From the NCBI GenBank assembly GCA_021442595.1, contig JABUST010000163.1:1-40092 (forward strand): 40,092 bases of DNA, in the 5' to 3' direction. Shown piece by piece: positions 1-8,636 of this stretch. The translations under genes and the position numbers were made by a program. The notes under the pieces are model-generated. The model did not search any database and was not told where the DNA came from. It was given only the letters and a program-made list of their open reading frames with translations. The stretch comes from Lachnospiraceae bacterium (GTDB lineage: Bacteria; Bacillota; Clostridia; Lachnospirales; Bianqueaceae). Within the stretch, counting starts at the first letter, position 1; each line of letters opens with the position of its first letter.

Positions 1-18
1 GAAGGGGTATACCCCTTC
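1..18 (-). terminator. Hairpin after fucI, cut by the window edge
   Basis: The first 18 bases, GAAGGGGTATACCCCTTC, are a perfect inverted repeat starting 7 bases past the fucI stop codon on the minus strand. This is where a rho-independent terminator for fucI is expected. Any T-tract would lie outside the window, so the terminator role is inferred from position and symmetry. Confidence 0.45.
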
Positions 19-25
19 CATCAGC

Positions 26-1828
26 TTATCGAACGATTCTGTGCAGAGGTCCGTAGGCGGCGCAGGCTCTGTAGTCAGCCCCTTCCTTGTCCATGCCGAA
101 GGCGTTCCAGCTGGCGGGACGGAAGATCTTTTCCTCGGGGACATTGTGCATGGAGATGGGAATTCTGAGCATAGAGCACAGAGTGATGAGGTCTGCTCCG
201 ATGTGTCCGTAGGAGATGGCGCCGTGGTTGGCTCCCCAGTTATTCATAACGTCATAGGCTGTTTTGAAGGGGCCTTCTCCCGTGACTCTGGGAACGAACC
301 AGGTGCAGGGCCAGGTGTAGTCGGTACGCTTCCACAGCTTGTCGGAAACTTCCTCAGGAAGGTCGCAGCTCCACCCCTCGGCGATTTGAACCACAGGACC
401 GAGACCCTTTACCAGGTTGAGGCGGATCATGGTCATGGGCATCTCACCCCTGGTGAGGAAACGGCTGGAATAGCCTCCGCCCCGGAAATAGCCCAGGTCT
501 GCATAATTCCAGGTGGTGTTGCCGATGATAGCCTCCTGATCGGCCTCATTCACATCGTACCAGGCCTTCATGACTCTCCGGCCTTGTTCGTCTCTGGCTT
601 CTCCGTTGGCATCCAGGCAGCAGGCGCCGGAATTAATCAGGTGAATGAATCCATTGGCGTCCTTAGCCTTGCCCTCCAGTTCATATCCGGTGCAGCGGGC
701 TACGGACTCACCGCTCCAGTAGGTGCGGACATCAGCAAACATCTGGGCTTTATTGGTCAATAGCTTCATAAACAGCATGGAAACACCGTTCAGGGTGTCG
801 TTTTCCGTGGCCAGGATGTAGGGCTCCCGGGCACCGTTCCAGTCGAAGGAGGTATTCAGAAGAGCTTCGGGATAATCACAGTTGGGATAAAAATCGGTCC
901 ACTGGCGCTGTCCCTGGAAGCCTGCGGCAATGGCATTATGGCCTACCATCTCTTCCTCGCAGCCGGCAGGGAGGTTCTTATTTCCGTTCATCAGGTCCTT
1001 GATGATGACCATCATCTTGACCACAAACTCCCAATCTGCGTCCTTATGCTCCCGGGAGCGCTGCAGGGATTCCGGATTCTTATCGAAGCCCTCGATGCAC
1101 TTGGCCTTGGTCCAGGCCAGGGCCTTTTCATATTCGGCATGGTCGTAGATGCCCTCGGTCATGCGGCGGATGATCTCCACCTCGTCCACGGACTCAACCC
1201 GCATGCCCAGATATTCTTCAAAGAAGTCCGGAGAGATGATGGAGCCGCCGATACCCATGGTAACGGAGCCGATCTGCAGATAGCTCTTGCCCCGCATGGT
1301 AGCACAGGCCACAGCAGCCCGGGCAAAGCGCAGGATCTTCTCGGCTACATCTTCAGGGATGGAATCATCATCGGCTTCCTGTACGTCATGGCCGTAAATG
1401 CCGAAGGCAGGCAGACCCTTCTGGGCGTGAGTGGCCAGCACACTGGCCAGATACACAGCGCCGGGGCGTTCCGTGCCGTTAAAGCCCCAGACAGCCTTGA
1501 TGGTGGTGGGGTCCATATCCATGGTCTCGGCGCCGTAGCACCAGCAGGGAGTAACCGTAAGGGTAATGTCTACACCCTCCCGGCGGAACTTGTCGGCACA
1601 GGCAGCAGCCTCGCCAACCCGTCCGATGGTGGTATCGGCGATGATCACCTTCACCGGTTCGCCGTTGGAATACCGAAGATTCTCGCTGATCAGCTGAGCA
1701 GCGGCCTTAGCCATGCCCATGGTCTGATCCTCCAGAGATTCACGGACCTTAAGAGCGCCGCGTCTTCCGTCGATGGTGGGGCGGATCCCGATTACAGGAT
1801 AGGATCCTACATATCTGTTTTCAGCCAT
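26..1828 (-). CDS. fucI: L-fucose isomerase
   Basis: This enzyme interconverts L-fucose and L-fuculose, the first cytoplasmic step of fucose catabolism; the family also accepts D-arabinose. The protein has 600 residues, close to the usual length of about 590, and is collinear with E. coli FucI. The segment ATENDTLNG (around 340-348) and FADVRTYW (365-371) carry Glu342 and Asp366, equivalent to the Mn2+-binding Glu337 and Asp361 of the E. coli enzyme. The start is supported by GGGAGGAAG a few bases upstream of the ATG. No kinase (fucK), aldolase (fucA) or transporter gene lies beside it in the window; the far side is cut off. There is no signal peptide, as expected for a cytosolic enzyme. The assignment is secure; substrate preference among fucose and arabinose is not settled by sequence. 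Confidence 0.95.
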   Translation of the reverse strand: MAENRYVGSYPVIGIRPTIDGRRGALKVRESLEDQTMGMAKAAAQLISENLRYSNGEPVKVIIADTTIGRVGEAAACADKFRREGVDITLTVTPCWCYGAETMDMDPTTIKAVWGFNGTERPGAVYLASVLATHAQKGLPAFGIYGHDVQEADDDSIPEDVAEKILRFARAAVACATMRGKSYLQIGSVTMGIGGSIISPDFFEEYLGMRVESVDEVEIIRRMTEGIYDHAEYEKALAWTKAKCIEGFDKNPESLQRSREHKDADWEFVVKMMVIIKDLMNGNKNLPAGCEEEMVGHNAIAAGFQGQRQWTDFYPNCDYPEALLNTSFDWNGAREPYILATENDTLNGVSMLFMKLLTNKAQMFADVRTYWSGESVARCTGYELEGKAKDANGFIHLINSGACCLDANGEARDEQGRRVMKAWYDVNEADQEAIIGNTTWNYADLGYFRGGGYSSRFLTRGEMPMTMIRLNLVKGLGPVVQIAEGWSCDLPEEVSDKLWKRTDYTWPCTWFVPRVTGEGPFKTAYDVMNNWGANHGAISYGHIGADLITLCSMLRIPISMHNVPEEKIFRPASWNAFGMDKEGADYRACAAYGPLHRIVR

Positions 1829-1897
1829 TGTTCTTCCTCCCTATGTGGTAAAAAGTACGTTCGTGGTGTTACAGTCAGTGATTTCAAAGCATGTTCA

Positions 1898-1936
1898 CGG
1901 GAAAGCATCCTTCCGGTGGAAGAATGCTCTTTCCCG
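1898..1936. repeat. Imperfect inverted repeat upstream of fucI
   Basis: CGGGAAAG-CATCCTTCC is followed after GGT by GGAAGAATGCTCTTTCCCG. The arms pair over about 17 positions with a two-base bulge and one mismatch. It sits about 70 bases upstream of the fucI start and just left of the rightward promoter. It could be an operator for a fucose regulator or a hairpin in the fucI leader; the sequence alone does not decide. Confidence 0.4.
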
Positions 1937-1944
1937 GCAGCCCA

Positions 1945-1973
1945 TTGTAAAAGCCGACTAACTTCATTATAAT
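1945..1973 (+). promoter_or_regulatory. Sigma-A type promoter for the MATE gene
   Basis: TTGTAA (1945-1950), a 17-base spacer and TATAAT (1968-1973) match the vegetative consensus well. Transcription from here would leave a 5' leader of about 180 bases before the chosen start codon at 2158. Confidence 0.6.
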
Positions 1974-2157
1974 CTTACAGGTCCCTCAGATAAACAGAAA
2001 AATGTATCGATGCGGTAATTTTTCGCTTCTCTGCAGGGCAATGAGGACGAAGATCGCTTTCTGCCCCCCGGCTGCCGTTGTGGGCAGCTGAGGGTAAAGT
2101 TTGCCTGTAGAGGCAGCTGTTCCGGGCAGGGAAGGGATCGGAGGGGAAGGTGAAATC

Positions 2158-3534
2158 ATGGTCTCTGTGTTGAGGAGAGAGAGAAGACCCCGGAATTTTC
2201 TGGAGGGTGTGATCTGGAAACAGATCCTCAGCTTTTTTCTCCCTATTCTGGCAGGTTCTTTCTTTCAGCAGCTGTATAATATGGTAGATACTGTGGTCAT
2301 CGGACATGCTTTGGGAACCAACGCCCTGGCATCCGTGGGAACCACCACCTCCCTGATCTCCCTTTTGGTGGAGCTGTTTGTTGGTGTCTCCGGCGGCGCT
2401 TCCGTGGTCATTGCCCAATACTACGGAGCCAGGGAAGAAGAAAAGGTCAGCAAGGCAGTCCATACCGCAGTGGCCTTTTCTCTGGCGGGAGGTCTTTTCC
2501 TCATGGTGGCCGGCAGTCTCAGCGCCAAGCCGCTGCTGAGGCTCATGCAGGTGCCCGACGAGATCCTGGACGATGCGGCCCTGTATATGCAGGTCTATTA
2601 TGCCGGCGCCATCGGCAGCCTTCTCTACAACATGGGTACAGGTATCCTGCGCTCCGTGGGAGACTCCCGGACTCCGCTTTTGATCCTCATTGTGTGCTGC
2701 TTCGTCAATATTGGGCTGGATCTGCTGTTCGTTCTGAAGTTTAACTGGGGCATCTTCGGTGTGGCCTTTGCCACCATCCTGTCCCAGTACACCAGCGCCA
2801 TCCTGGTGATGCTGATCCTCATGCGCTCCGGCGATTGCTGCAGGATCTCTCTGAAGAAAATTCGCTTCCACGGGCCTTTGCTGAAGCAGATCATCCGCAT
2901 CGGGCTTCCCAATGGTCTGGAGTCCGCTTCCTATTCTTTTTCCAATGTGTTCGTACAGACTGCCATTAACGGCTTCGGCACCGTGGCTATCGCCGCATGG
3001 TCCGCCATCGCACGCATTGACTGTGTGGTGTGGATGGTCATGTCTGCCTACGCCATTTCTGTCAGCACCATGGTGGGTCAGAACTTCGGAGCCAGGCAGT
3101 ATGACAGATTGAAGAAGATTACCCGGGTGGGCTTTTGGATGAATCTCGGGTCCATCGTGGTGGTGTCTCTGGGCATCTACTTTTTCTGCCCTTACCTTTT
3201 AGCCATCTTTACGGAGGATAAGGAGGTCATTGAGACGGGCTGCATGTTCCTGAGGATCCTGGCCACCAGCTATTCTCTGTATGTGTGCATCAGCATTTTT
3301 TCCTGTGTCATCCGGGGCTGCGGAGAGTCCTTGCAGCCCATGATCATTACCCTCTTGTTTATCTGCGGTTTGCGTCTGGTGTGGATGCTGGCGCTGGTTC
3401 CCCGGTATCCTTCCATCAGCTTTGTGGCTCTTTGCTATCCGGCGACCTGGCTCACCACCGGAACCATATTTCTGATTTACTATCTCCGGGGCAGATGGCT
3501 GACCCGGGCCATCAAGAGGCAGGAAGCTGCCTGA
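2158..3534 (+). CDS. MATE family efflux transporter
   Basis: This is a 458-residue polytopic membrane protein of the multidrug and toxic compound extrusion family, which exports drugs or metabolites in exchange for Na+ or H+. The family hallmark near the N-terminus is visible: PILAGSFFQQLYNMVDTVVIG, with the Gln-Gln-Leu-Tyr and Val-Asp-Thr positions conserved in MatE repeats. About twelve hydrophobic segments follow, arranged in two halves, and the second half repeats the motif around IRIGLPNGLESASYSFSN. The ATG at 2158 was chosen because GGAGGGGAAGG lies just upstream; an in-frame TTG at 2101 has no such site. It stands as a single gene with its own promoter and a long leader. The substrate cannot be read from sequence. 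Confidence 0.92.
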   Translation: MVSVLRRERRPRNFLEGVIWKQILSFFLPILAGSFFQQLYNMVDTVVIGHALGTNALASVGTTTSLISLLVELFVGVSGGASVVIAQYYGAREEEKVSKAVHTAVAFSLAGGLFLMVAGSLSAKPLLRLMQVPDEILDDAALYMQVYYAGAIGSLLYNMGTGILRSVGDSRTPLLILIVCCFVNIGLDLLFVLKFNWGIFGVAFATILSQYTSAILVMLILMRSGDCCRISLKKIRFHGPLLKQIIRIGLPNGLESASYSFSNVFVQTAINGFGTVAIAAWSAIARIDCVVWMVMSAYAISVSTMVGQNFGARQYDRLKKITRVGFWMNLGSIVVVSLGIYFFCPYLLAIFTEDKEVIETGCMFLRILATSYSLYVCISIFSCVIRGCGESLQPMIITLLFICGLRLVWMLALVPRYPSISFVALCYPATWLTTGTIFLIYYLRGRWLTRAIKRQEAA

Positions 3535-3637
3535 TTCCGCAGAGGGATTTCAAGTATGCGTATCAAGAATAGAATGCGGGAATGAATATCAAAATTGAAT
3601 TTCATGGATCCATTTCAAAGATGAAAGGAGAAGCAAG

Positions 3638-5509
3638 ATGAAAAGATTCTTTCGAATTGTCCTTGCCTGCCTGCTGTGTCCGGCGCTGCTGAGCGGCTGC
3701 AAGGGTCCTTCAGCTGATACCTCTGACTCTCAGGCAGAAAGCTCTGCGTTTGAGAATAGTGTTCCCGAGGGAGTGATTCCCGGGGGAGATATATTTATGG
3801 AAGATCCCGGTCCCTTTGCGGAGGATATGGCTTACAGTCCGGGAGACCATGTGGAGAATTTCAGGGCAGAGCTGTGTGACGGCACGGTGGTGACTCTGAA
3901 AACGCTGCTGCAGGACCACGAGCTGGTCATGATCAACGTGTGGGCTACCTGGTGCAATCCCTGCGTCATGGAACTGCCGGTGATGAACGCCGCCTGGGAG
4001 CAGTACAAGGATAAGGTGGCCCTGGTGGCTCTGTCGCCTTACGATGATAATGAGGCCGTGGCCCAGTTCCGCACAGAGAACGGTCTGACCCTGCCCATGG
4101 GCGCTGATACCATCGGGGCAGACAGCCTGGTGCAGGAGGGATATCCTACCACGGTGCTCATTGACCGTTTCGGAACTTATGTCTATTACGAGTGCGGCAT
4201 GATCCTGGATGAGGAAGAGTTTTTCCGCATGTGGGAGCCTTTCCTGGGAGAGGATTATACCGAGAGCCGGGTAGTGTACAGTATGTCTGAGAGCCGGTAC
4301 ACCGGAGAATACTGCCCGGAGCAGCAGCTGAATGATGCCCTGTGCCCGGACGGATCCATCACCTTCCGGCATCCGGAGGATCCCGCCCTGTGGCCCTTCA
4401 TGCCGCAGGAGGACGGTATCATCAACACCACCGAACAGCAGGACGGGGCTGATGCCGCTGTGACGGCCACCATCACTGCCACCGCCGGTCAGGTGCTGGC
4501 CCTGGACTACAGCATCGATCTGGAGCCGGGCATGGATTATTTATCCCTCAGTGTGAACGGGGAAGAGGTGAAGGGCTTCACCGGTACCGTGCAGGGCTCT
4601 TATGCCTGGGAGTTCCCGGAGGACGGTACTTACGAGGTGATGCTGCTGGTCACCAAGGATGAGGTTTCCAGCCCGGAGGCAGGCTTCTGCCTTTTGAAGA
4701 AAGCAGCCCTTCTCTCCGGAGAAGAGGCCGCCGCAGCCCTGGCTGCTGTGGAGGAGACGCCCCATTCTCTGGCAGATATTGACATGGAAGTGGAGTTTCT
4801 GACGGGGGGTGTGAAGGAGATCATCATCACGGCCGATTCCCGGGAGGTGGCGCAGGTACTGGATGGATTTACCCTCTGGCTGGTACCCTCCCCGGATAAG
4901 ACTGTCCGCTACCGTACCCTCATCGGAGAAGAACTGGATGCAGCCCGAGCCGCCACCGGTCTGGATTCGGACGGAGTGCTCCATGTGTGCAGCCTCACGG
5001 AGGCAGATGAGACCGGATATCTCTGTGAAGGGCCCCTCAGCTGTGTGGAGGAGGGAGGTTACGAGAGCACCTATCTCTATCTGTTCCCCAACACCGCCGA
5101 CATGGGTCTTGGCCGGGTCATGATGCTTTTTGTAAATGAAGAGAATGTTAATTACTTCGTAGATATGTACATGAGGGATGATAACGGTAATCCCTTCCCC
5201 GGCATCCACTGGGAATACGCAGACGGGACCCAGCCCTCTACCACGGATATCGCCGCCTCCACAGCTCCCGGCTATGAGATCTTTATGATCGATCAGGACG
5301 GACAGCCCGTGGACGGGGCCATGGTCAACATCTGCACGGATGATGCCTGCTCCCCTGTGGTGCTGGAGGGAGGCTATTTCAGCTGGGACTCCGATCCCTG
5401 CACCTATGTGATCCATGTGCTGGCTGTGCCCGAAGGGTATTCCTTTGATGAGACTGCGGAATATACCATGACAGGCGGCGCGCTTACCATTATTATCCAC
5501 CGTGACTAG
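3638..5509 (+). CDS. TlpA-like thioredoxin lipoprotein with long C-terminal extension
   Basis: This is a 623-residue predicted lipoprotein on the outer face of the membrane. The signal peptide ends in a lipobox, LLSGC, with lipidation at Cys21. Residues about 65-205 form a TlpA/ResA-type thioredoxin fold with the redox motif WATWCNPC (Cys106 and Cys109) and a cis-Pro context at EGYPTTVL. The remaining 400 residues are unusual for this family, whose members usually stop near 200. They include beta-rich, Gly/Asp/Glu-rich segments, and the last 90 residues resemble a prealbumin-like (SpaA/CNA-B) domain. A strong AAAGGAG precedes the ATG. It is the first gene of an operon with the CXXC micro-protein, the 4Fe-4S/thioredoxin fusion and an acyltransferase. 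The likely role is reduction of disulfides or haem-type thiols outside the cell; partners are unknown. Confidence 0.8.
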   Translation: MKRFFRIVLACLLCPALLSGCKGPSADTSDSQAESSAFENSVPEGVIPGGDIFMEDPGPFAEDMAYSPGDHVENFRAELCDGTVVTLKTLLQDHELVMINVWATWCNPCVMELPVMNAAWEQYKDKVALVALSPYDDNEAVAQFRTENGLTLPMGADTIGADSLVQEGYPTTVLIDRFGTYVYYECGMILDEEEFFRMWEPFLGEDYTESRVVYSMSESRYTGEYCPEQQLNDALCPDGSITFRHPEDPALWPFMPQEDGIINTTEQQDGADAAVTATITATAGQVLALDYSIDLEPGMDYLSLSVNGEEVKGFTGTVQGSYAWEFPEDGTYEVMLLVTKDEVSSPEAGFCLLKKAALLSGEEAAAALAAVEETPHSLADIDMEVEFLTGGVKEIIITADSREVAQVLDGFTLWLVPSPDKTVRYRTLIGEELDAARAATGLDSDGVLHVCSLTEADETGYLCEGPLSCVEEGGYESTYLYLFPNTADMGLGRVMMLFVNEENVNYFVDMYMRDDNGNPFPGIHWEYADGTQPSTTDIAASTAPGYEIFMIDQDGQPVDGAMVNICTDDACSPVVLEGGYFSWDSDPCTYVIHVLAVPEGYSFDETAEYTMTGGALTIIIHRD

Positions 5510-5513
5510 ATCT

Positions 5514-5657
5514 ATGGAGAAACGAAGGAAAATCCTCCGGCTGCTGCTGGCTCTGGCAGGGGCAGCACTGGTCCTGTGGGGCTGCCTGAACGGCAGCATG
5601 CGGGATGTGCTGGTAAAGGCCGTGAACATCTGCACGGAATGCATTGGTCTGGGATGA
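5514..5657 (+). CDS. CD1871A-like CXXC micro-protein (47 residues)
   Basis: This very short gene begins 4 bases after the preceding stop and ends 12 bases before the next start. It encodes a basic N-terminus (MEKRRK), one hydrophobic segment of about 18 residues, and a C-terminal NICTECIGLG with a CXXC pair (Cys39 and Cys42) three residues before the end. Size, topology and the ICTECIGLG tail match what I remember of the CD1871A family of clostridial CXXC-motif proteins, which lie beside 4Fe-4S membrane proteins and thioredoxin-like genes. The function of that family is not established. The predicted orientation puts the CXXC outside or at the membrane surface, so it could shuttle electrons between the fused Fe-S protein and the lipoprotein. 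Translational coupling to both neighbours is likely. Confidence 0.75.
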   Translation: MEKRRKILRLLLALAGAALVLWGCLNGSMRDVLVKAVNICTECIGLG

Positions 5658-5669
5658 GGTGCTGTGAAT

Positions 5670-7250
5670 ATGAGCAAGAATAACAGTGGATCTCCAAAGA
5701 CCTGCGCCTCCCGGAAGATGCAGGAGCTGCGACCGGGGAAGCGGCGGATCATTCAACTGTATGCAGCCCTTTTATATAATGCCAACCTGAAGGGATTCGG
5801 AGAAGGAACCATTTACACCGGACCCTTGAAGAACCTCTGCGTGCCGGGGCTGAACTGCTACTCCTGCCCCGGAGCCATCGGCGCCTGTCCCCTGGGAGCC
5901 CTGCAAAATGCCCTGGCATCCTCCACCACCCGTTTTCCCGCCTATGTGCTGGGGATCCTCATATTGTTCGGGCTTTTGCTGGGCCGCACCATCTGCGGTT
6001 TCCTCTGCCCCTTCGGTCTGGTGCAGGAGCTGCTCCATAAGATTCCTTCTCCCAAGATCCAAAAGGGAAGGATCACCCGGATCCTTTCCTATGTGAAATA
6101 CGGGATCCTGCTGGTGCTGGTTTTGGGAGTGCCCCTGTACTTTTCCCTGAAGTATATGCCTGTCCCCGCCTTCTGCAAGACCATCTGTCCTGCCGGAACT
6201 CTGGAGGGAGCACTGACCCTTCTGAGCCATCCGGCTAACCGGGACAAGCTGGCCCTGCTGGGACCACTCTTTACCAGGAAGGTAATCGTGCTGGCAGTGA
6301 TCCTGGTGCTTTCCGTCCTTATGTACCGGCCCTTCTGCCGGATCCTGTGCCCTCTGGGTGCCATCTACGGCTTCTTCTGCCGCCTTGCATTGGTGGGCGT
6401 CAAGCTGGACAAGGACAAATGTGTGGACTGCGGGCTCTGCCTGCGCCACTGCCACATGGATATCAGGCATGTGGGAGACCACGAGTGCATCAGCTGCGGA
6501 GACTGCATCGACCTCTGTCCCACCGGGGCCATCACCCTGCAGGCAGGGAAGGCGGTCCTCAGGCAGAAAGCCTGTGACCTGAACAGAGCATCTGAGGGAT
6601 CCACATCTCCGGCAGAGACTGATGCCCGAGCAGACCTTAAGGGAAAGAGACCCTTAATAAAAAGGGCTTCCGGAAAAGCAAAGATCGGCCGGATCCTTCT
6701 GTGGATCCTGCCTGCTGTCTTGCTGGCAGGACTGCTTCTATGGGTCAATGCAGACCCCATCTCCCGCGAGAAGGATGAGCAGACAGAGTCTGCAGACGTG
6801 CCCGTTGGTTATGAAGTGGGCATGAAGCTGCCTGACTTTTCCGTGCCGGTCTTCGAAAGTGAGGAAGCGTATAACACCGCCGATCACCGGGGACAGTACC
6901 TGCTCATCAATTTCTGGGCCACCTGGTGCGGCCCCTGCGTGAAGGAGCTTCCCTGCTTTGAACAGCTGACCGAAGACATGGGTGAACAAATCTCCGTCAT
7001 TGCCATTCACAGCTCTCTGGTAACGGAGGATGTGGAAGCATGGATTCAAAGAGAAGGATATGACCTGACCTTCGGATACGATGAGAGCGGAGAGGTTCTG
7101 GAGTCTCTGGGGGGCTCCGCCATGCTGCCCATGACGGTAATCACCGACAGTAAGGGCATCATCGTATACAACAAAGTGGGCTCCGTTTCCACGGAGATAT
7201 TGACAGAAATCTTAACAAACGCAGGACTGGAGAATTATGGAACTAACTAA
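5670..7250 (+). CDS. NapH/CcoG-like 4Fe-4S membrane protein fused to a TlpA-type thioredoxin
   Basis: This 526-residue protein joins two modules. The N-terminal 290 residues resemble polyferredoxin membrane proteins (NapH, NosR, CcoG): several membrane segments, CGFLCPFG and CRILCPLG motifs at segment ends, and two ferredoxin clusters, CVDCGLCLRHC (from 251) and CISCGDCIDLC (from 273). After a linker and a further membrane segment (about 340-359) comes a thioredoxin domain with WATWCGPC (Cys420, Cys423) and a cis-Pro loop at MLPMTVI. The layout suggests electrons pass from cytosolic donors through the Fe-S clusters to an outside thioredoxin, a task CcdA/DsbD does elsewhere. The ATG at 5670 has GAGGT at good distance; an in-frame GTG at 5664 is too close. 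The last bases overlap the next gene. Confidence 0.85.
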   Translation: MSKNNSGSPKTCASRKMQELRPGKRRIIQLYAALLYNANLKGFGEGTIYTGPLKNLCVPGLNCYSCPGAIGACPLGALQNALASSTTRFPAYVLGILILFGLLLGRTICGFLCPFGLVQELLHKIPSPKIQKGRITRILSYVKYGILLVLVLGVPLYFSLKYMPVPAFCKTICPAGTLEGALTLLSHPANRDKLALLGPLFTRKVIVLAVILVLSVLMYRPFCRILCPLGAIYGFFCRLALVGVKLDKDKCVDCGLCLRHCHMDIRHVGDHECISCGDCIDLCPTGAITLQAGKAVLRQKACDLNRASEGSTSPAETDARADLKGKRPLIKRASGKAKIGRILLWILPAVLLAGLLLWVNADPISREKDEQTESADVPVGYEVGMKLPDFSVPVFESEEAYNTADHRGQYLLINFWATWCGPCVKELPCFEQLTEDMGEQISVIAIHSSLVTEDVEAWIQREGYDLTFGYDESGEVLESLGGSAMLPMTVITDSKGIIVYNKVGSVSTEILTEILTNAGLENYGTN

Positions 7251-8454
7251 CAGAGAGATTTTGCCGGATACAAGGTTTAACCCCTTTAAATACGGAGTGT
7301 TCCGGTTTCTGTGCTTTATGGTGACCAACCTTCTCTACCGCTGCCGTTATCTGAGAAATGAGCTCAGGGGCGTGAAGGGCCCCTATGTGGTCATTGCCAA
7401 TCATCAGAGCATGCTGGATGCATTTAATCTGGTGAATGCAGCCCGGGAGCCTCTTCATCTGGTGGTGAGCCAATCCTTCTACAACGGTCTGCCGGTCCAT
7501 GATCTGCTGACCCATGTAGGGCTGATTCCCAAGCAGCAGTTTCAGGACAGTCCTGCAGCCATTAGGGCCATGAAGCAGGTTCTGAAAAAGGGAGAGCCTC
7601 TGGCCATCTATCCTGCCGGTCTCATGTGTGAAGACGGTCTGTCCACCCCCATACCCCGGGCCACCTATAAGTTCCTGAAATGGCTGGGAGAGGATGTGTA
7701 TATGGCCCGCACCGCCGGAGCTTACTTCGTGATGCCCAAGTGGTCAAAGGGAGTCCATCCCGGCACCACTACCATGGATGTCTATAAGCTGTTTTCGAAG
7801 GAAGAGCTGGACACCATGACCGTGGAACAGGTGCAGGAACGGGCAGAGGAGGCCCTGAGCTTCGACGCTTACCGGGAGCAGGAGCAGAGCCGCTATGTGT
7901 ACAGCAAGGCCAGTGACCTGTCCGGTCTGGAGAATGTGCTCTACCGCTGCCCGGACTGCGGGGAAGAATTCACCATGACCCTTCTGCAAAAGGACACCCT
8001 GGGCTGCTCCGCCTGCGGCTACAGAATCCGGGCCGATAAATATGGTCTGCTGGAGAAGACCGCCGGCAAGACCGAGCTTCGATATGTGTCTGACTGGAAC
8101 CTGCAGATTCAGGAAGCCATGACGGAGGAGATCAAAAAGCATCCGGAGTTCACCCTGACCCAACCGGTGGAGATCCGGATGATTGATTATGACAAGCACA
8201 CCTATGTGCCTGTGGGCACCGGAGAGCTGACATTTTCCTATGAGACTCTGTCTCTGAAGGGAGTGATCGGCGAAGAACCGGCTGAGATCACCATGCGCAC
8301 CAAAAAGACCCCGGCCCTTCCTTTCTCACCGGGGAAATATCTGGAGCTCCAGGACCCGAAACAGTCCTATCGCTGCGTTTTGAAAGATGGCAGGCAGACC
8401 ATGAAATTTATCAATTATCTGAAGGCTGTCTACAGGTTACAAAACGGTGTCTGA
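7237..8454 (+). CDS. PlsC-like lysophospholipid acyltransferase with zinc ribbon
   Basis: This 405-residue protein carries a 1-acylglycerol-3-phosphate acyltransferase domain in its first 200 residues. The catalytic HX4D motif is NHQSMLD (His56, Asp61), and the glycerophosphate-binding block is the variant IYPAGLMCEDG (about 124-134) in place of the usual FPEGTR. Residues 238-260 contain a zinc-ribbon pattern, CPDC followed by CSAC (Cys238, 241, 257, 260). A C-terminal region of about 140 residues is unassigned and resembles a small beta-rich domain. Typical PlsC proteins are about 240 residues, so the second half is extra. It overlaps the preceding gene by 14 bases and so is coupled to the redox operon. 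The acyltransferase fold is clear; the acceptor lipid is not. Confidence 0.8.
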   Translation: MELTNREILPDTRFNPFKYGVFRFLCFMVTNLLYRCRYLRNELRGVKGPYVVIANHQSMLDAFNLVNAAREPLHLVVSQSFYNGLPVHDLLTHVGLIPKQQFQDSPAAIRAMKQVLKKGEPLAIYPAGLMCEDGLSTPIPRATYKFLKWLGEDVYMARTAGAYFVMPKWSKGVHPGTTTMDVYKLFSKEELDTMTVEQVQERAEEALSFDAYREQEQSRYVYSKASDLSGLENVLYRCPDCGEEFTMTLLQKDTLGCSACGYRIRADKYGLLEKTAGKTELRYVSDWNLQIQEAMTEEIKKHPEFTLTQPVEIRMIDYDKHTYVPVGTGELTFSYETLSLKGVIGEEPAEITMRTKKTPALPFSPGKYLELQDPKQSYRCVLKDGRQTMKFINYLKAVYRLQNGV

Positions 8455-8583
8455 TGATCATCTCTGTTAATAATAACCCTTTCTGTTAATGATGATCGTG
8501 ATGGTGTTTGAAAATCAATCTTAGCGGCAATTACGTTTGTCGATAGAGTTTGATGATTATGGCCTATGATAAGACCAAAAGAA

Positions 8584-8610
8584 AAAGTCAGCAGATTTTC
8601 TGCTGACTTT
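8584..8610. terminator. Bidirectional terminator between the acyltransferase and mnmA
   Basis: AAAGTCAGCAGA, loop TTT, TCTGCTGACTTT form a perfect 12-pair hairpin, followed rightward by TTTCTTT and leftward by a T-run. It lies between two convergent genes and can stop both. Confidence 0.85.
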
Positions 8611-8636
8611 TTTCTTTGAAATAACAGCCGGGAGGA

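Larger units (their letters stand above)
1829..2157. other. Divergent intergenic region between fucI and the MATE gene
   Basis: This stretch of about 330 bases has no convincing gene. It holds the fucI ribosome binding site at its left end, an imperfect inverted repeat at 1898-1936, a good rightward promoter at 1945-1973, and a leader of about 180 bases before the MATE start. The AT-rich ATTATAAT core at 1966-1973 also reads as a -10 box leftward (with a weak TTTATC -35), so it could serve fucI as well. Within the leader, CTGCCC (2061-2066) can pair with GGGCAG (2082-2087), and two CAGCTG copies flank the next 20 to 30 bases. I could not match this to a known riboswitch class. Confidence 0.5.

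Noticed and set aside
938-1972. Long rightward reading frame opposite fucI (344 residues)
   Set aside because: It lies antisense to a certain gene, has no recognisable domain or ribosome binding site, and reflects the codon usage of fucI.
2101-2157. TTG start at 2101 for the MATE gene
   Set aside because: No ribosome binding site; the ATG at 2158 has GGAGGGGAAGG and gives the usual family N-terminus.
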